This document shows positions 1 to 13,091 of a stretch of DNA of 64,000 nucleotides, one piece after another; within the stretch, counting starts at the first letter, position 1, and every line of letters starts with the position of its first letter. Source of the stretch: Acanthopleura granulata. Lineage: Eukaryota > Mollusca > Polyplacophora > Chitonida > Chitonidae. The notes beneath the pieces are model-generated. The model was not told where the DNA came from, made no database searches, and saw nothing but the letters and a program-made list of their open reading frames with translations. The stretch spans positions 37,553,281-37,617,280 of the forward strand of contig JABBOT010000080.1 in assembly GCA_016165875.1 (NCBI GenBank), given 5' to 3'. The translations under genes were made by a program, and so were the position numbers.

Positions 1-2328
1 ATAGATTTGATTTCTTACACTCATATACAGAATATATACTTTTTCGATTTTTATGACTTATGCGCCGCTATCATGGATATGCACGTAAAGTTTGCAGCTT
101 TCAGTGGTACACTTGTACTATAACAGGTGAAAGAAGTAAATGAGAACTAAAAAAGTAATCTGTCAGTCTAGGCTAAACGTTATGATTTAGGCTTCTTGAT
201 GTGCACAGCTTCTTGCACTGGGGCTGATTTCTCGCCTCACCATACCAGGTCCTTTGCGTTATGTTCGAAACCTTCTTTTCGATCGCACGGAGTATATGTT
301 GTGATGAATGGCCGTATCAGCATGTCAATAAAACTGTATGCAACGGCTGTGTACACCGACAAGTAATTATCCTCCAGGAAAACTGCAAGGTTTCGTACCA
401 CTATAATGCTGGCTGCCGTCGTATGCGTGAAATATTCTTTAATCGGTGGCGTAAAACATGTCTTGAGTCAAATAAATAAATCGTGCGTATTGTCAGGGCA
501 CCCAAGTGACATTTTAAGTCGAAATATCGTGTTGGCCCTTAGATCACAGTGGTCATGCACCTTGTGGCCAACGCGCAAAGGCGAACCTTTAAACTTAAAA
601 TATCGTGTTCCTGTTATGATATGCGCATGGTCGGAGTAGATCTGTAAACAACATGCAGCGAAAGCTAAACTTGTAAAAAATCCTAGCTGGCAGAATTCCT
701 GGCCAAGCGTAAATATATTACAGGACGGTGACATGTAACAAATGACATCTTCTGAAAATATTTTCCCCTTGACCAAACTATTTTTGCCATTTTTCGGTTG
801 TCATTTAACGATTAGATGCAGTCTTCTGTCATGGTTAGTAGCCGTTGAACGGCCAGGGAAGAATGTTACCAAGATTAGAGACCTTTCCGAAAACTAGGGT
901 ATCTCCCCTTTTTCGCTACAATGTTGTGCGTTCTTCGCATGCTTACAGACTGGACCACAACTTTTGTGGGCTAAAGTCAAACCAGTGCCCCACCCAGTCA
1001 TGTTAAAAACATACAGCGCAAGTTAATCTAATTCCCTCTGTCTCTACAATGCGAGCGAGGGTATGGGTGTACAGGAGGAATAAACACGAGCATGAATGGA
1101 AGAAAATCAGGATTCATGTGGATGGACTAACCCTTTGGGTGTATCCCACAGATAACAGACTTATCTTGATGTCAGTATTTTCCAGTACGGTGGAGTGAAT
1201 TTAATTGGTAGACGCCTCTAATTTGGCACATAATGTGGATGGCATCTATGGTGCCAATAACACTCAAACACAGAAGCCTACCTAGTAGGCCGACGTCTTT
1301 TTTGTATACAAAAATAAAACTTTTCGTTTCCAACTTTTTCTCACAAACCAACGTAATTGTTTATGTCGCTTAATTCCTATTCACAAACTCATGAGATATG
1401 TCTTATACCATACTTATAGTGCGCTAGAGTAAATTGTTATCGCTGGACTCTCCAGAATCACCAGCTGGTCGTCTGCGTTCTGGATAAGTCCGCCTTTAAA
1501 ATTTGGTTAGGAGCCTAATATGAATAGATGCAACAGAAACACATGTGAGAAAAATATTTTCATTAAGGACAACTTGTATACTTCCCCCTTTAGATGATAT
1601 GGATACTGAGTAATTAATTTTTATGTGCCTAGAACATGCTTTGCTTCTTTCAGACATCGTTAGACTTCTTCCCTTCATTCGCACGCGTTCTAATTTCCTC
1701 CTTGGTGTTGAATGTTGTCATCAAGATCAGTCCGATTTTTGAATCGAAACATCCGATATGAATGACTATTGATATTGTAAAGGAATGTTTGTTTCGGTGT
1801 TTACATTCGAAATTTTCTAGTTATCCTTGTGAACATAACATCTTGACAAACTTTTGCCGCTATATAAAGTTTTGCAGGATTGGGGAGGGTAACATTTTTT
1901 AAACTTTTTCGCCCACCGATGGAATGTAGTCTGTGTTTCCGTATATCGAGGTATACTGTATATATGATTTATAGATTCATCGAATATGCTTACTGCCTGA
2001 CACTAAGTGACAGATCCACGTTGCCTATGATTCGCAATATTAATAGTGTTTTGATCCAAATTATGCGCTGAGCTAAAATTTCCCTTGTGCCTTCATAGTC
2101 TATCTAATTCTCGAGCTTTCAGGCTTGTTTTTATGAGGAGTGAATGGTTTTTGATGTAAGCCTGATGTAATCCGTTGTGAAATTCATACATATCCATGTG
2201 TGTTGACAGTCTACATAATAAATTACATGTAATTCTTGTGATGAGTTTTGTACTCATTGGGATGTTCATTTTTAAGGTTTTGTGATAAATTTTGGAATTG
2301 TCCGATGCCCCATGTTATACAATTATTC
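1..2328. other. Gene-free stretch, left edge
   Basis: No exon with flanking splice sites or recognisable protein similarity was found on either strand. Short open frames here have no domain-like composition. Around 405-480 there is a worn 3' fragment of the SINE-B family, with the 'GTGAAATATTCTT' core and an (AAAT)-rich tail. The missing 3' exons of the lectin gene at 2920-3993 (minus strand) should lie here or beyond the edge, but I could not identify them. Confidence 0.5.
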
Positions 2329-2531
2329 ACGGGATTTTATCATCATCAGTCGCTGTTACACGATTAGGCACAGGATATTATAATCATCAGTCGATGTTAG
2401 ACGATTAGGGGCAGGGTTTTATAATCAGACGCTGTGACACGATTAGGGGCAGGATTTCATCATCAACAGTCATTGTTTTCGCGATCAGTCGCAGGATTTT
2501 ATCATCATCAGATGCTGTTACCCGATTAGGC
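2329..2531. repeat. Tandem repeat, about 41-bp unit, ~5 copies
   Basis: The unit reads approximately 'CGATTAGGCACAGGATTTTA' followed by 'TCATCATCAGTCGCTGTTACA'. Copies differ by substitutions and small gaps. It lies 3' of the visible lectin exon on that gene's strand, so it may be intronic. No function is visible. Confidence 0.8.
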
Positions 2532-2919
2532 GCCAAGCCAAAGAATTGCCAAGACTGCCAACTTGAAGCGTTTAGACATGATTCCATGACATGTATCTGG
2601 CGAGTGGTCAATGAGATAGTGTACGTATTTGTGAATATAGTTCCTGCTGGTTAGATTACACGTACTTTACCCTGGAAGCGTTATATACATTAGGGACCTA
2701 ACAAAGGGTGGTTGTTTGGTCCTACACTGCTTCGTACATCCGTACTCATAAATCTGAGTCGGCATAAATCACCTAAGTACGATTACGCCTTTCCCTTTTT
2801 TTTCTTCATAGTTTTCGTGTGCTGATTTGTTCACTTTCTTACAGTATTTCATCACCTAATGCCTAAGGTATTTTTAATATCAGAGAAAATTACACTAGAG
2901 AAAGCTTTTGATTACGTAC

Positions 2920-3993
2920 GATTTTTATCCCTGCTTGTGAGACGTATTCCCGATATAAGGTACCGTTGCTGTAAATCCACCATCCACCATGGAGCATGCT
3001 GTATCTCTGACTCGGAACAGGAGGATGCTGTGTAGTCGGGATTAAAGTTTCCATCATTGGCTAGCTTGGCTTCAGCCACTCTTCCTTTCCACGTAGTTGA
3101 TGAACTCATGTTAGACGGCTTCCCTACTGCCACGTTCCGCCAATATTCTGTTATGGAAAATGAAAAATTAAAACTCTTCTTACCTCCGAACAGTTTAATA
3201 AACACGACCCAAACTGAAATAAATGTTTTATAATCTTCACAATATCCGTAGGTCTAAACGTTTTATGTGCCTGTCTTGATGTGCTGGTCGATGAACTGCC
3301 TGGCTAACATATATAAGGAAGAGCAGCTCACCTGGTGCAAATTCTTGGCCCAGGCCATGGCATGCGGAAATTAGAGTCAGGATAGGCAAAGGCCTCCAGA
3401 ATCCGTCACTGAGCTGACGTTATAAATAGAAAAGTAGATAGATTGGCATCAACGCACATGGCCGCCAAGCCACGAGCACACATGGACCGCCTCGGTGGCC
3501 TATTGGTTAGAGCGTACGTCTTGAGGTATTGAGTTCAATCCCGGGTCTGGAATCAAAGGCTTCAAAGACAGTACTTGTTGCTGCATCACTTGGAGCTCAG
3601 CACTGAGAGACTAGGACAAGGAAACAGGGCTGATCAGCCCGGTGTCAGTACAATGTGACTTGGCGACGTGCCATGTTTGGTATCAATCGGCATGATATTC
3701 TAGTGACGGCAACTGCATGGACTCGCCCTTCCACAAGAAGAAAGAGTATATACATGTATATACATTCTAAGGACTCCTTCATTGTCAAATAACTGACAAA
3801 ATTGTACACGACGTAAAACCAAAGCATACATACATACATACATACAGAGAGACAAAGATTCAAAGATCACATTTGCAGTGAGAAACCACTGCGACAAAGA
3901 ACTATAGAACTGACCTGCTCTGGTGGAATGTCCACAAAGAAGGGGGGCCGACATAACAACCATAGTCAGCCATATATAAGCTTCAAATGACAT
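2920..3993 (-). CDS. Secreted fucolectin-like (F5/8 type C) lectin, 5' two exons
   Basis: Two minus-strand exons join in phase. Exon 1 (3993-3915) begins at an ATG and encodes 26 residues with a hydrophobic core (WLTMVVMSAPLLC), which looks like a signal peptide, then ends with one extra base before GTCAGT. Exon 2 (3147-2920) follows an acceptor 'CCATAACAG' and supplies the two missing bases. It encodes a typical fucolectin start: NVAVGKPSNMSSSTTW, then AKLANDGN, then SSCSES, then APWWMVDLQQRYLISGIRLT. Family members bind fucose-type glycans and are usually secreted humoral lectins. Exon 2 stops at a GTACGT donor after 'SRDKN', roughly half-way through the domain. The remaining exon(s), which carry the ERL/EIRVG half, were not found. 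The intron between the two exons hosts a SINE-A copy. The domain call is firm; sugar specificity and completeness are not known. Confidence 0.72.
3482..3850 (+). mobile_element. SINE-A copy (tRNA-derived), full length
   Basis: The head has a pol III A-box-like 'TGGCCTATTGGTTAGAGC' and a B-box-like 'GAGTTCAATCC'. The conserved body runs 'GGAGCTCAGCACTGAGAG' ... 'GGTGTCAGTACAATGTGACT' ... 'CGGCATGATATTC'. The 3' end is 'ACGACGTAAAACC' followed by (CATA)n. Related copies are at 60110-60445 and, 3' part only, near 59365-59552. It lies in the intron of the lectin gene, opposite to its transcription. The (CATA)n tail and pol III boxes identify a SINE and not a functional tRNA. Confidence 0.85.
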
Positions 3994-6339
3994 GATTTCT
4001 GGTTAGAACTGTCAGACCAATCTTCGTGTTCAGGCTGGATTACTAGGTGAGAATTACCAGGTGTGCTTGAGGTGGCTTAAACGAGATCACTCTAGTAAGA
4101 TCAGATAGACTGCGCTGCGACGAAGAAGAAAACGTTCAACATTATATATTTTTCACGAAAGTCCACAGAAATATCGAGATGGTTTCACCCGCCTGCGTAC
4201 GGTAAGTTTATATTTCCCAGGTGTGCTATACAGGAGTTTACTTCAGCTATCTACATGCACGTGAGTGTCCACCGTTGTGAACCAAGCACACATATCGAAT
4301 TTTATCGCCAGGAAGTTTAGCTTCCACCTATAGCAAATGATTTGTCTGACTTGTTACGCCGTGCTCCTATTGGCCGAGGCGGTAACAACTGGGCCCAAAC
4401 AGAGGTGGTAGCAACTTGGAGCAAACAGAATGCCCATATTTTGATTCAAACTTTGGTTTCGAGATCGTGATGAACAGAGTAAAATAATCGACTGTCCAAA
4501 CATTAAAATGGCTGTCTCCTTCAATCCCAACGGGAAAAAAAGACTTCCGGTTGCAGTAATAAAGTGGTATTCAAAATTGACATATTGCCTTCCTCAAGTG
4601 ACTTTATTCTTTTGTGTGTCCCCCCATTTAGCTCTTCGTTGTTATTAACTGTAGGAGTTTGATAAAAAGACGAGGAAGTATACAAACAAACATAGAAATA
4701 CACACAGCATCACACTAACATGACAAGGCGCCAATTTATTTATACCTGTTCAGCCAAAAGCAGCCTACTCTGGATTAAACTAGAAGACACGGGCCTCGAC
4801 TGAACATAATTATTGCTCATGTAGCAACAATTAATTTTACTAAAACAACCAATCGTTTCTCACCTCTGGAAAAAGAGGAACGAAAAACAGTTTTTACTTA
4901 GGATACAGTGAGTAGTTTACATAACACCGAATCGATGACCAGGTTTTACATTGAAAACAACAAAGGAATGTATAAATTTCATTAATATTTATTTATTTAT
5001 TTATATCACATTTTTTTAATGTGGAAAAACAATCACCAAATGGCTTGGTCAACTCCCAGACAGTGAAAAGCCTTACACAAATGACATTCAATATAAACAA
5101 TAAACAATATAAACAATATACAAGAACAACACAAACAAGAACAAAGATACAGTTAATCATGGAGATTAAAGCAGTCCACAAATTCAGTAGAAATACCAGG
5201 AGACTACAAGGTGGAGCACAGTCCACAAAAGCAGAAAAATCAAAAGTTCTCGTGAATTCCTGAAGTGAAGGATATAACTTGTCTCTAAGCGCTCATCGAT
5301 CCAATACACGGTACACCGAAGATGGCTTTTAGCTAACGGCTCCAATACCCAACACTATTCCCTGGGGAGCTGGTGTCCGATCCTAGGCGTCGAAACCGAC
5401 AGTCGAGTTAACCAAAATGGGCGCTCTGCTTTAATAGGACCCTTGCTAAGGGTCTCAAACATACATATACCCTTGAACATCGAATTTTCTGCATTCTGTA
5501 AAAGTAAGCATGTCTAAGAGAAGGGTATTTCTTTCCAGAAAGGACAATCGATATACACAGACGCAGGACATGGTGTATATCAAACGCTGAGCCGGTTAGC
5601 ATAACAATGGAAAGTTACAATGTTTTAAATACCGGGTCAAAACACTCACAACACTGGTGAACTTTCCTACGTGGGACATACGTCACATTGGTGGTGAAAG
5701 GGCTTCCAAGTGAACTCCATGTAAAAGCACTCAAGAAAGTGACTTCAATCATTCCAATGCAAATTCCTTCCCTAAAGAGAAGGAATATTTCAAGAGACTT
5801 TTACAGAGAATACTTAAAGAGACACAAAGGAATATTTAAAGAAAAAATTACTGCAGAATAGCCCAAGTAATTATCTTTCACAAAATATCATGCTTTCCTA
5901 TGGTTTTAAAAAAATTTAGGATCACTTTGACACTATAAATAGTATACGTGGAGTATCATATTTTCTGGAAGGCCCTGAACTGAGCTACTCTTAATAAATA
6001 AAGAAAATTGCTCCCCTGTCTACCGGAAAGGGCACAGAACGGCCATAGACTGGGAAATTTTCAATAGTTGATTAAAACAGCTTGAAATGGAATGCCAGTG
6101 TCCACCAGAGCTAGATGTATACCAAAGGTGTTCAGAATGTTCCGACCATAAACTGGGTACTACGCGAGTGTAGTCACAAAGATTTAGCACAGTAGGTAAA
6201 GTCCGTTTGGCACCAAAGCGCATGACCGAAAACCACAGAAATACATTATCGTATCACATTTGTAATGAGAAACAATTGATGGAAAAATACATGCGACAGG
6301 CCTTTCATACATACACATATTAAAACAAAAGACGGCAAA
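3994..6339. other. Gene-free stretch upstream of the lectin gene
   Basis: Nothing with coding character was found. There is a short AT-rich simple repeat (ATTT)n at about 4983-5007. The promoter of the minus-strand lectin gene should begin just above 3993, but no clear TATA or initiator stands out. Confidence 0.4.
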
Positions 6340-6790
6340 AAATTACAAACAAATTATTTCAGAAAAGGGGTCCACACAGACCTAAACTGGAATAGGATTT
6401 TTTTATTACGTGCTTGGTAAAGCAATAATAATCATTTTTTTCTTTAACCTGAAATTCTTTCGAGGCCATAGGACAGGCCACATTAGAGAAACCGCGAAAC
6501 ACGACTTTCTAGTGGTGAACTAGGTACGGGTGACGTCACAGCTGAGACAGATGTCTTCTCGGGTGGGAGAAATGTCTCGCCCTTGATTCGTTAAAATTGA
6601 GAGCATGGCTACCCGTTCGATTTTCCCTAGGTGGGCGTTTTTGTTTACTTTGAAACATCTCAATTATCATACATCACAAAAATAAAAAGTGCATGACGTT
6701 TTTTGAACTATGAATAGGATACTTTATCGATGCATACATACATTTGATCTAGCGTTGTCTTTCCTTTTAAGAAATTTAGTAACCGGAACT
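6340..6790. repeat. Diverged duplication, copy 1
   Basis: This block is clearly related to 7515-8165. Shared stretches include 'AATTATTTCAGAA', 'GAGGCCATAGGA' / 'AAGGCCATAGGA', 'TTCTCGGGTGG', 'TTAAAATTGA', and 'GACGTTTTTTGAACT' plus 'GAATAGGA' plus 'TTTATCGAT'. They occur in the same order and orientation. No open frame is conserved between the copies, so this looks like a non-coding repeat or local duplication. Confidence 0.8.
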
Positions 6791-7514
6791 GGCAATGTGA
6801 CTTATGTAAGTATGGAAATGCAGTTAATATTCAACCGTAAATCACCCGGCTAATTTATTAGGATTAGGTGACATTCGATATCAGAAGCCTTGTAGCGCCA
6901 AGAAAGTACGCGCTACTCAATGTTTCTGGAGAGGTATCACAAGCAGCAAACGAGTAAAAGTGGAGTTTCAACTGAGGTGTTGAAGAAAAATAGAAGGCTT
7001 TGATAAACACAGTTGAAAATATAGCCTATTCCAGTCCAAATAACATGATAGCGAAATAAAATAAGCAGGTATTAGTTACGTTTGCCTTTCCCCTTCCCCG
7101 TCTTTTTATTCATATACTCACGATCAGCTAACATACTGGCTTCTCCTACAACTCTTCGCCACTTGAAGTTCGATCGCTTTTGTTTCTTTTATGATCAGCA
7201 TTTGTCTGGGATGGCCTTATCTTTATATTTTATACACGGACCTGTTCGATACAGACATAAACGTTACTGTTGTTTATTTTTCTTCTAGGCTACCGCCCTC
7301 CCCTAAAGAATTGATTATGCACGTCGTAAGCCGCTTTTACACAGTGTAAGCCAAACAAGTGTTACATGATGCAGACACCAATGCTATGTTGTGCATTGTA
7401 TCATCCAATTTAGAGGCACAGTACGCGAGAAGTGGATTTGTCTCTTATGTCATAAGGTAGATTCGAATTCCCACTCACCTTTTAGGATGCTACTTAAAAG
7501 AAAAGACAATAAAA

Positions 7515-8165
7515 ATATAACCAAAATTATTTCAGAAGACGGGTTCATACAGACATAAACGGGCAAAGGCATTTCTTTATGACGTGCTAAATCACCTTTC
7601 AATGCGGAATTCTTACAAGGCCATAGGATACGCTATTTTAGAGAAACCTGGAACCATGATGTCGCCTCATCCGTACCCAACGCTCTTCACCATTAGGGGC
7701 GAGACACTTCTTTAAGTGCAAAGTATTGTCCTGTTTATAGCTAAAATCGAAGGCCCGACATTGTTGCCTCCTGGTTGTGACCTTGGGGAGTTACCCCAGA
7801 TGTATTCCACTAACACTTTCTCTTTGAAAATTGCTTAAAATATGTCATAGTTGTCTCGTATCACAAGGAAAACAGCTGAATTAAGACCACTTCTATATGG
7901 CAAAATGGTGAACTAAGTACTGCTTACGTCACATCAGGAACAGATGTTTTCTCGGGTGGTAGATTGGTTAAAATTGAAATCGTGGCGACCGTTGGGTTTC
8001 CCCATGCATGTGTGCGGTTTTGCTTACTTTGAACAGTGATATCTTGGTTATCATACATCCAAAATAAAAAAAATAAAAAAGTGACGTTTTTTGAACTGTG
8101 AATAGGAATCTTTATCGATACATATATACATTTGCTTTAGTGTTGTCATTTCTTTTAATAAATAC
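7515..8165. repeat. Diverged duplication, copy 2
   Basis: Second copy of the block at 6340-6790, displaced by roughly 1.2-1.35 kb, with an internal insertion of about 150-200 bp relative to copy 1. The best preserved part is 'GACGTTTTTTGAACTGTGAA' followed by a TATCGATACAT stretch near 8080-8130. No coding content is recognised. Confidence 0.8.
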
Positions 8166-8169
8166 AAGT

Positions 8170-9950
8170 ATGCAATATTTTGAGGGTCGCCAACCATTTG
8201 AAGGCTAGGTCAACCAAATCATGCATCAAGCAATGAAGAAATCAATAAATCGGTCAACTTCAGTCAAAACCAGCAAACAAGAACCTATTTCGTCACTGAA
8301 AATTCGTATACCTAGCTTCAAAATGTTTCAACGAAAGCTTATAGTGACGCCTTATATAAGATTTACAAATTTTTACGCATTCGTTTGTTATATACTTATT
8401 TCCTTCTCCCACTTTAACGATCCCATTTTGAAATATGAGAACTGTAGGTTTTGCGTACAAACCAAGTAGGTGGAATTTGCATGAAAATTTTTTTTATACT
8501 CAGCATTGCAATTTCCTCGGAAATACCCACAAAATAGTGTAAAATCGATCCGATGAACTGTTGCGGAGAAAATCGAAGAACTCACGGGGCATACATACAC
8601 GTACGGATTCCTCCATAAATAGTTAGACTCTGCCTTTACTACTTCTAGCTAACGACGTCAAAAGGGAACACACAGACACTGGACATTCTACGGTATCGTT
8701 TGCATTTGAGACACTGGGTATCGCCATTTAACAAAAGGCGCTTAGCAGATAAGAGTGCATAAATAAAGACTTTTCAAGCCTGGGCGTCATCACATCGAAC
8801 TATGGGTTTGGACTTAACATAAAAGGCCTGTAGACTTCCGGTTTGCTGGGGACAGATAGCGGATGTAATTCACTGAGATGAAACGCAACTTCCCAACTGG
8901 TATATAATTATCGCAATGTTCCATAGAAAGTATTGATGCTTGATATGAAAAATATGAAGATACGTGGACTTCCGGAATTTATAGGGGTTTGTCTTGGTGC
9001 ACTCTTTCTACTTCCCGTCTTTGTGAGGATTTGTGGGAAAAGATTTTATTTGTATTTGTTGCTTACTGTGGGTTCTCGGTCTGCTCTTCCTGGGCATACA
9101 GCAAAACACACTTTAAAATATCTTCCCCCCCTTTGCCTTTGTTTCTGTTGAATGAGATTGATCTTATCATTTTGTGTGTCCCTTTAGTCTTTGTTCTTTT
9201 TGGTTGCAACAAAACAGGCGTGTACATCAGTTATTTCTCATGTACAAATCAATAGCTTTGGAGTAAATGTGCGTACTCGTTAAAAGTGATCTTTTGTCTT
9301 TTCATACTATTATCTCTGCGGGAAAGCCGCCACATGAAGACCTAGCACGTAATTATTTGAAAGGTGTTACGGTATTTGGACAGTGGGATATATTATTATT
9401 GGCTTTCTTACGGTATTTGGATCTAAGTCCACACTTGGCATCCAGGCAAGTTTATAATTTTAATAAGCTGTATCCTATTAACGACAATTTAATACTTTGA
9501 AATCATATACAAACACCGTTCTCAGCTACTAAAATTTTAAAACATATTTAGTGTGTCTGAAATTTCCGTATAACAACATGATTTTCCGCTTGTGTTCGCT
9601 AACGAAGGAATGACTGTTTCACTGCTTCTTTCGCAGTTCGCAGAGGTATATGTTCCCGTGGCCACTTGTGAGTTTCAATCAATTATGCTTTTCGCTCATT
9701 TTTAACTAGAAATGTGACTAAATTTTACAAACCAGGCACTAGGAATGATAAAAAGATAAGTGTTCGTATTATTCATTGCAGAATAAATTAAAACTGTCTC
9801 TTAAGATATTCGTATCGGCAATGTCTTCAGACAATGGTGGATGATATTTGCTGCAAACACACATGAAAGGCCTGTGTTCAGCTGATATACGTGTGAGTCA
9901 CAGAGACGGTTCAGAGGGATAAAGTATCAGAATCCGTATACTGGAAGCTG
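8170..9950. other. Gene-free stretch
   Basis: AT-rich sequence with only short open frames. None has a recognisable domain or paired splice sites, and no repeat family was recognised. Confidence 0.4.
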
Positions 9951-9959
9951 CGATACCCC

Positions 9960-10135
9960 TTTCACGCAAAGTGACGGGTCGGCACCGTCCTGTCACAAGA
10001 AGACAGTGTCCTGTCACAAGCAAGAAAACGCCGTACTGTCACAAAAAGACACCTCCCGGTCTCAAAAAGACGTCGTCCTGTCCCAAAGACATTAGACAAG
10101 GTCTAATGACACCTTGTCATTAGACAAGGTGTCTT
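9960..10135. repeat. Short tandem repeat ending in a perfect-looking hairpin
   Basis: From about 9975 to 10085 the motif 'CGTCCTGTCACAAGAAGACA' recurs about five times with decay. The motif resembles the 'CCTGTCACAAGCAGACAC' segment in the body of the SINE-A copy near 60340-60355, so the array may have grown from a SINE fragment. It runs into a dyad at about 10080-10133, where 'AGACAAGGTCTAATGACA' faces 'TGTCATTAGACAAGGTGTCT' in nested inverted and direct arrangements. Confidence 0.7.
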
Positions 10136-10139
10136 TATT

Positions 10140-13060
10140 CCTGACAGGCAACTTATGAGACAAGTACTGTAACATCATCGCACTGTTTCATGAAAAGTTG
10201 ATATTTATTGATATTATTGATATTTAAATAAAAACAAAAAGCTATTTTTCAAATAACATTTGATTTCATAGGTTGTTGAATAGTATTTATCATAAAGTAT
10301 CTTTCAGTATATCTGTACTGACCAAATTCATTCTAGTTGTATTCATTGCCGGACTGGCAGTCTGTTCTTCTCTGCTGAATAGTTTCTTGAGTATGCACAG
10401 ACGGACATGCTTTAATACGTACTATGCTTAACAGATGGTCTAAGAGGATGTCACTCCGCTTTCGGATCTATCATTGCATGGCGAAAGGGACGAAAAACGC
10501 AAATATTAAGTTATGGTGAGTAAAACGACAACTAAAAACTGTATCTCGAAATATCTTCACTGACTTTTAAAAAATTTTTTTCCACCAAATTAAATGAAGT
10601 CACATGTTTGGACTGTATGGTAGGTTTCATGTACCGCAACGCCGACTTTTCTCTTGTCGTGAAGTGGAACTTCAACCTCGTATTAGCTGTTTTATACACG
10701 AGCACAAATTACGCCTACAGGTGTACGATTCTCAGATAGTTTATTCAGAGCAAAACATAAAAGTATGCAAAAAGTTTGAGCCGTCACTGGCGACCCACTT
10801 TATCAGTATGGTTATTTACCGCACAATCCAAACATTTCATTGCATTTAATTCAGTGAACAAAAAATCTTAAAAAAATATAAGTAACTGTACTTGAGAGAC
10901 AGTTTTCAATGATCTTCTTTCTGCGAATCGCATTATTTAAGTCGTCTTTCCCTTTAAGCCAAGATCATGTTATGAATTCTATATACTTGTCGTATACGTC
11001 TTTGTCATTAACGTTTTCAATATATGGGACGGTTTCAAACAAAGAGGTGTGTTACCAGCGGCTTGTTACGAACCCGGTCTTTGCGATATTGTATTATATT
11101 TTTTATTTGTTTTGGCGAAAACCGGGTCAGTGTCTGACCTACATTTTCCCTCTGTGTAGGGAATAGCTTGCACTGGAATTCAGTCTCGTCTTCACGAGGC
11201 TTCTGTGTTTATCAGTTTCGGGCTATTGTACATAAAGCGTACATTCTGGAAAGATGTACCAAATAGTAAACATGTTTACGAACAAACCATCCAGAATTTT
11301 CTTTACGTTAGTCATAAATAGCTCACAGTCTTTTATTCATGTCCATTTGAGAGCAGTCATATTTACTCTCGTAAAAGGATTTTGTGGGATTCGGAGATAT
11401 CGACTTTCATGCGATTCGACATACGTCATTTTGTACTCCAATTTTCTGCACCTAGCACTTTGTGAGCTTGTGTTTCGCCACTTGCTATTTTGTTTGAGAC
11501 GTTCTTTTGGAGCTTGTATCCCTAATTGTCTCTTTGTGTGATTACGAACGTTTCATCCCAGTTTACCCTTAAAGTGACTTTGTGTATATTTCCGAGGAGT
11601 GCAACATACTTCCCCAGCTCGGCATCACGGATGCTATTGTCAACCCATCCGCCCAGGAAAGTTGCACCTTGCCGGGGAGTTGGATATCTACCATTGTCGG
11701 CATACCGTGTTCTCTGCTGTTTGTCACTTACAGGGCTGCCTTCCTTCGATTTGGGAATTCCCAAAGACTGTGGATTCTATGCTTGCGTGGACTGACTTGC
11801 CTTTAGAAGCCGGAATATTCCATCCGGTTTTGGACGCTGTCATCAGTTAAACACTATATATGTTTGTAATTACCCGTATTGTTTTGTATATTATTGTCAG
11901 CTGTACTATTTATCTATTTTGTGCAAATATATGTGTTTAACTTAGTCTGGCGTCTTCGTGTTTCTTTGTTTGATCTTGTGTTAGGCCTATCTGAGAGTTG
12001 AACAAGCCATTCGTTTATCACTTTTCCTCTCCGATAGTGGTACCCTTACAGGCTGAACTCAAGATATGCAGGATCACGCAAACGGTGGATTATACGTCCT
12101 CAATGGCGCATGACTGCTCATCACTCTTTTCATTTACAGTATAGGCTTTAGATCTTCGGCTCGATAGCAAGTGAAGCAGATGTTTGATGTGTCCAGACGA
12201 GTATATGCAACGTTTTTTGTTCAGTTACATCGGTGGAAATGTCAGGAAATTATGACGCTATCGACAGCGCCAGTTGGACAGGTAATGGACGTTTATTTGT
12301 ATAAGACTTCTGTAACACAAAGTTGTATCATGCCCGAGTCAATCCGATGGAAAGAAATGTCAAGAGGACGTTTGAGAAGGTTGGGCGTATCAAGGCTTGT
12401 CGTGTAACATTAATCGTTCATCTCATCGCGTAATCGAGGGTATAGATTCTCACAATACCTTGCGGATATATACTACACAGTTTCCACAATAAGGAGATAT
12501 ACTTTATGGATACGGAGTGTACGGTGTTAGATATTGATCTTGACTTTTTGGAAAGGTATCCAGGATAACAAATTAGATTTAATATGATTAAAAATGATGA
12601 TATGAGATATCATTTAATATGATGTTCTCAGCCAGTTATGCCACAGGGCGGAACAATCGGTCATTGCTGTGTGATTCAACGTTTGACCCTTTGTGTAAGA
12701 CGGCCATTGTTGTTGATGTTGATTGACTTTATCCCCGTACAGCCATTATGCCCACCTACAAGGGAGATAACCAGCAATGAGCAATAGGATTATATTACCT
12801 TATTACAAAACATGATCGTATTCAATCGAGAATTCAGTGATATTTGAAGGTGATAACAACTTTCTTATATGAAATTCACTTTCGTGGCTTTTTCAAAAAT
12901 AAAACAAATTAAAATGAAAAAAGATTTCTAGACTCATAGGAATGTGATATCCTGACCAGTTGTAGAAGTCTTTTTATAAATAAAACAGTAGGTGGTCGAA
13001 TTAACTCAGTGGCCTTTAACATTCAAGGTAGATTTTAAACGACTTTTATCGAACAGATTG
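10140..13060. other. Gene-free stretch
   Basis: Several frames of 60-95 codons overlap on both strands around 10600-11850. None shows domain-like sequence or consistent splice signals, and the overlaps on both strands argue against coding. Nothing else was recognised. Confidence 0.4.
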
Positions 13061-13091
13061 CCAAAGTCTAATGTTAGCCAAATTGCCTGTG

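Noticed and set aside
468..776. 102-codon minus-strand frame as a possible 3' exon of the lectin gene
   Set aside because: It does not contain the expected second half of the fucolectin domain and has no suitable acceptor in phase. Part of it is antisense to a SINE-B fragment.
3482..3560. Possible tRNA gene (A and B boxes)
   Set aside because: No credible cloverleaf with paired acceptor stem. It continues into the SINE-A body and tail, so it is a SINE head. The same applies to 55196-55280 (SINE-B).
11522..11850. Overlapping 75-90-codon frames on both strands
   Set aside because: Four mutually overlapping frames in different phases and strands without domain content or splice signals; typical of locally GC-richer DNA.
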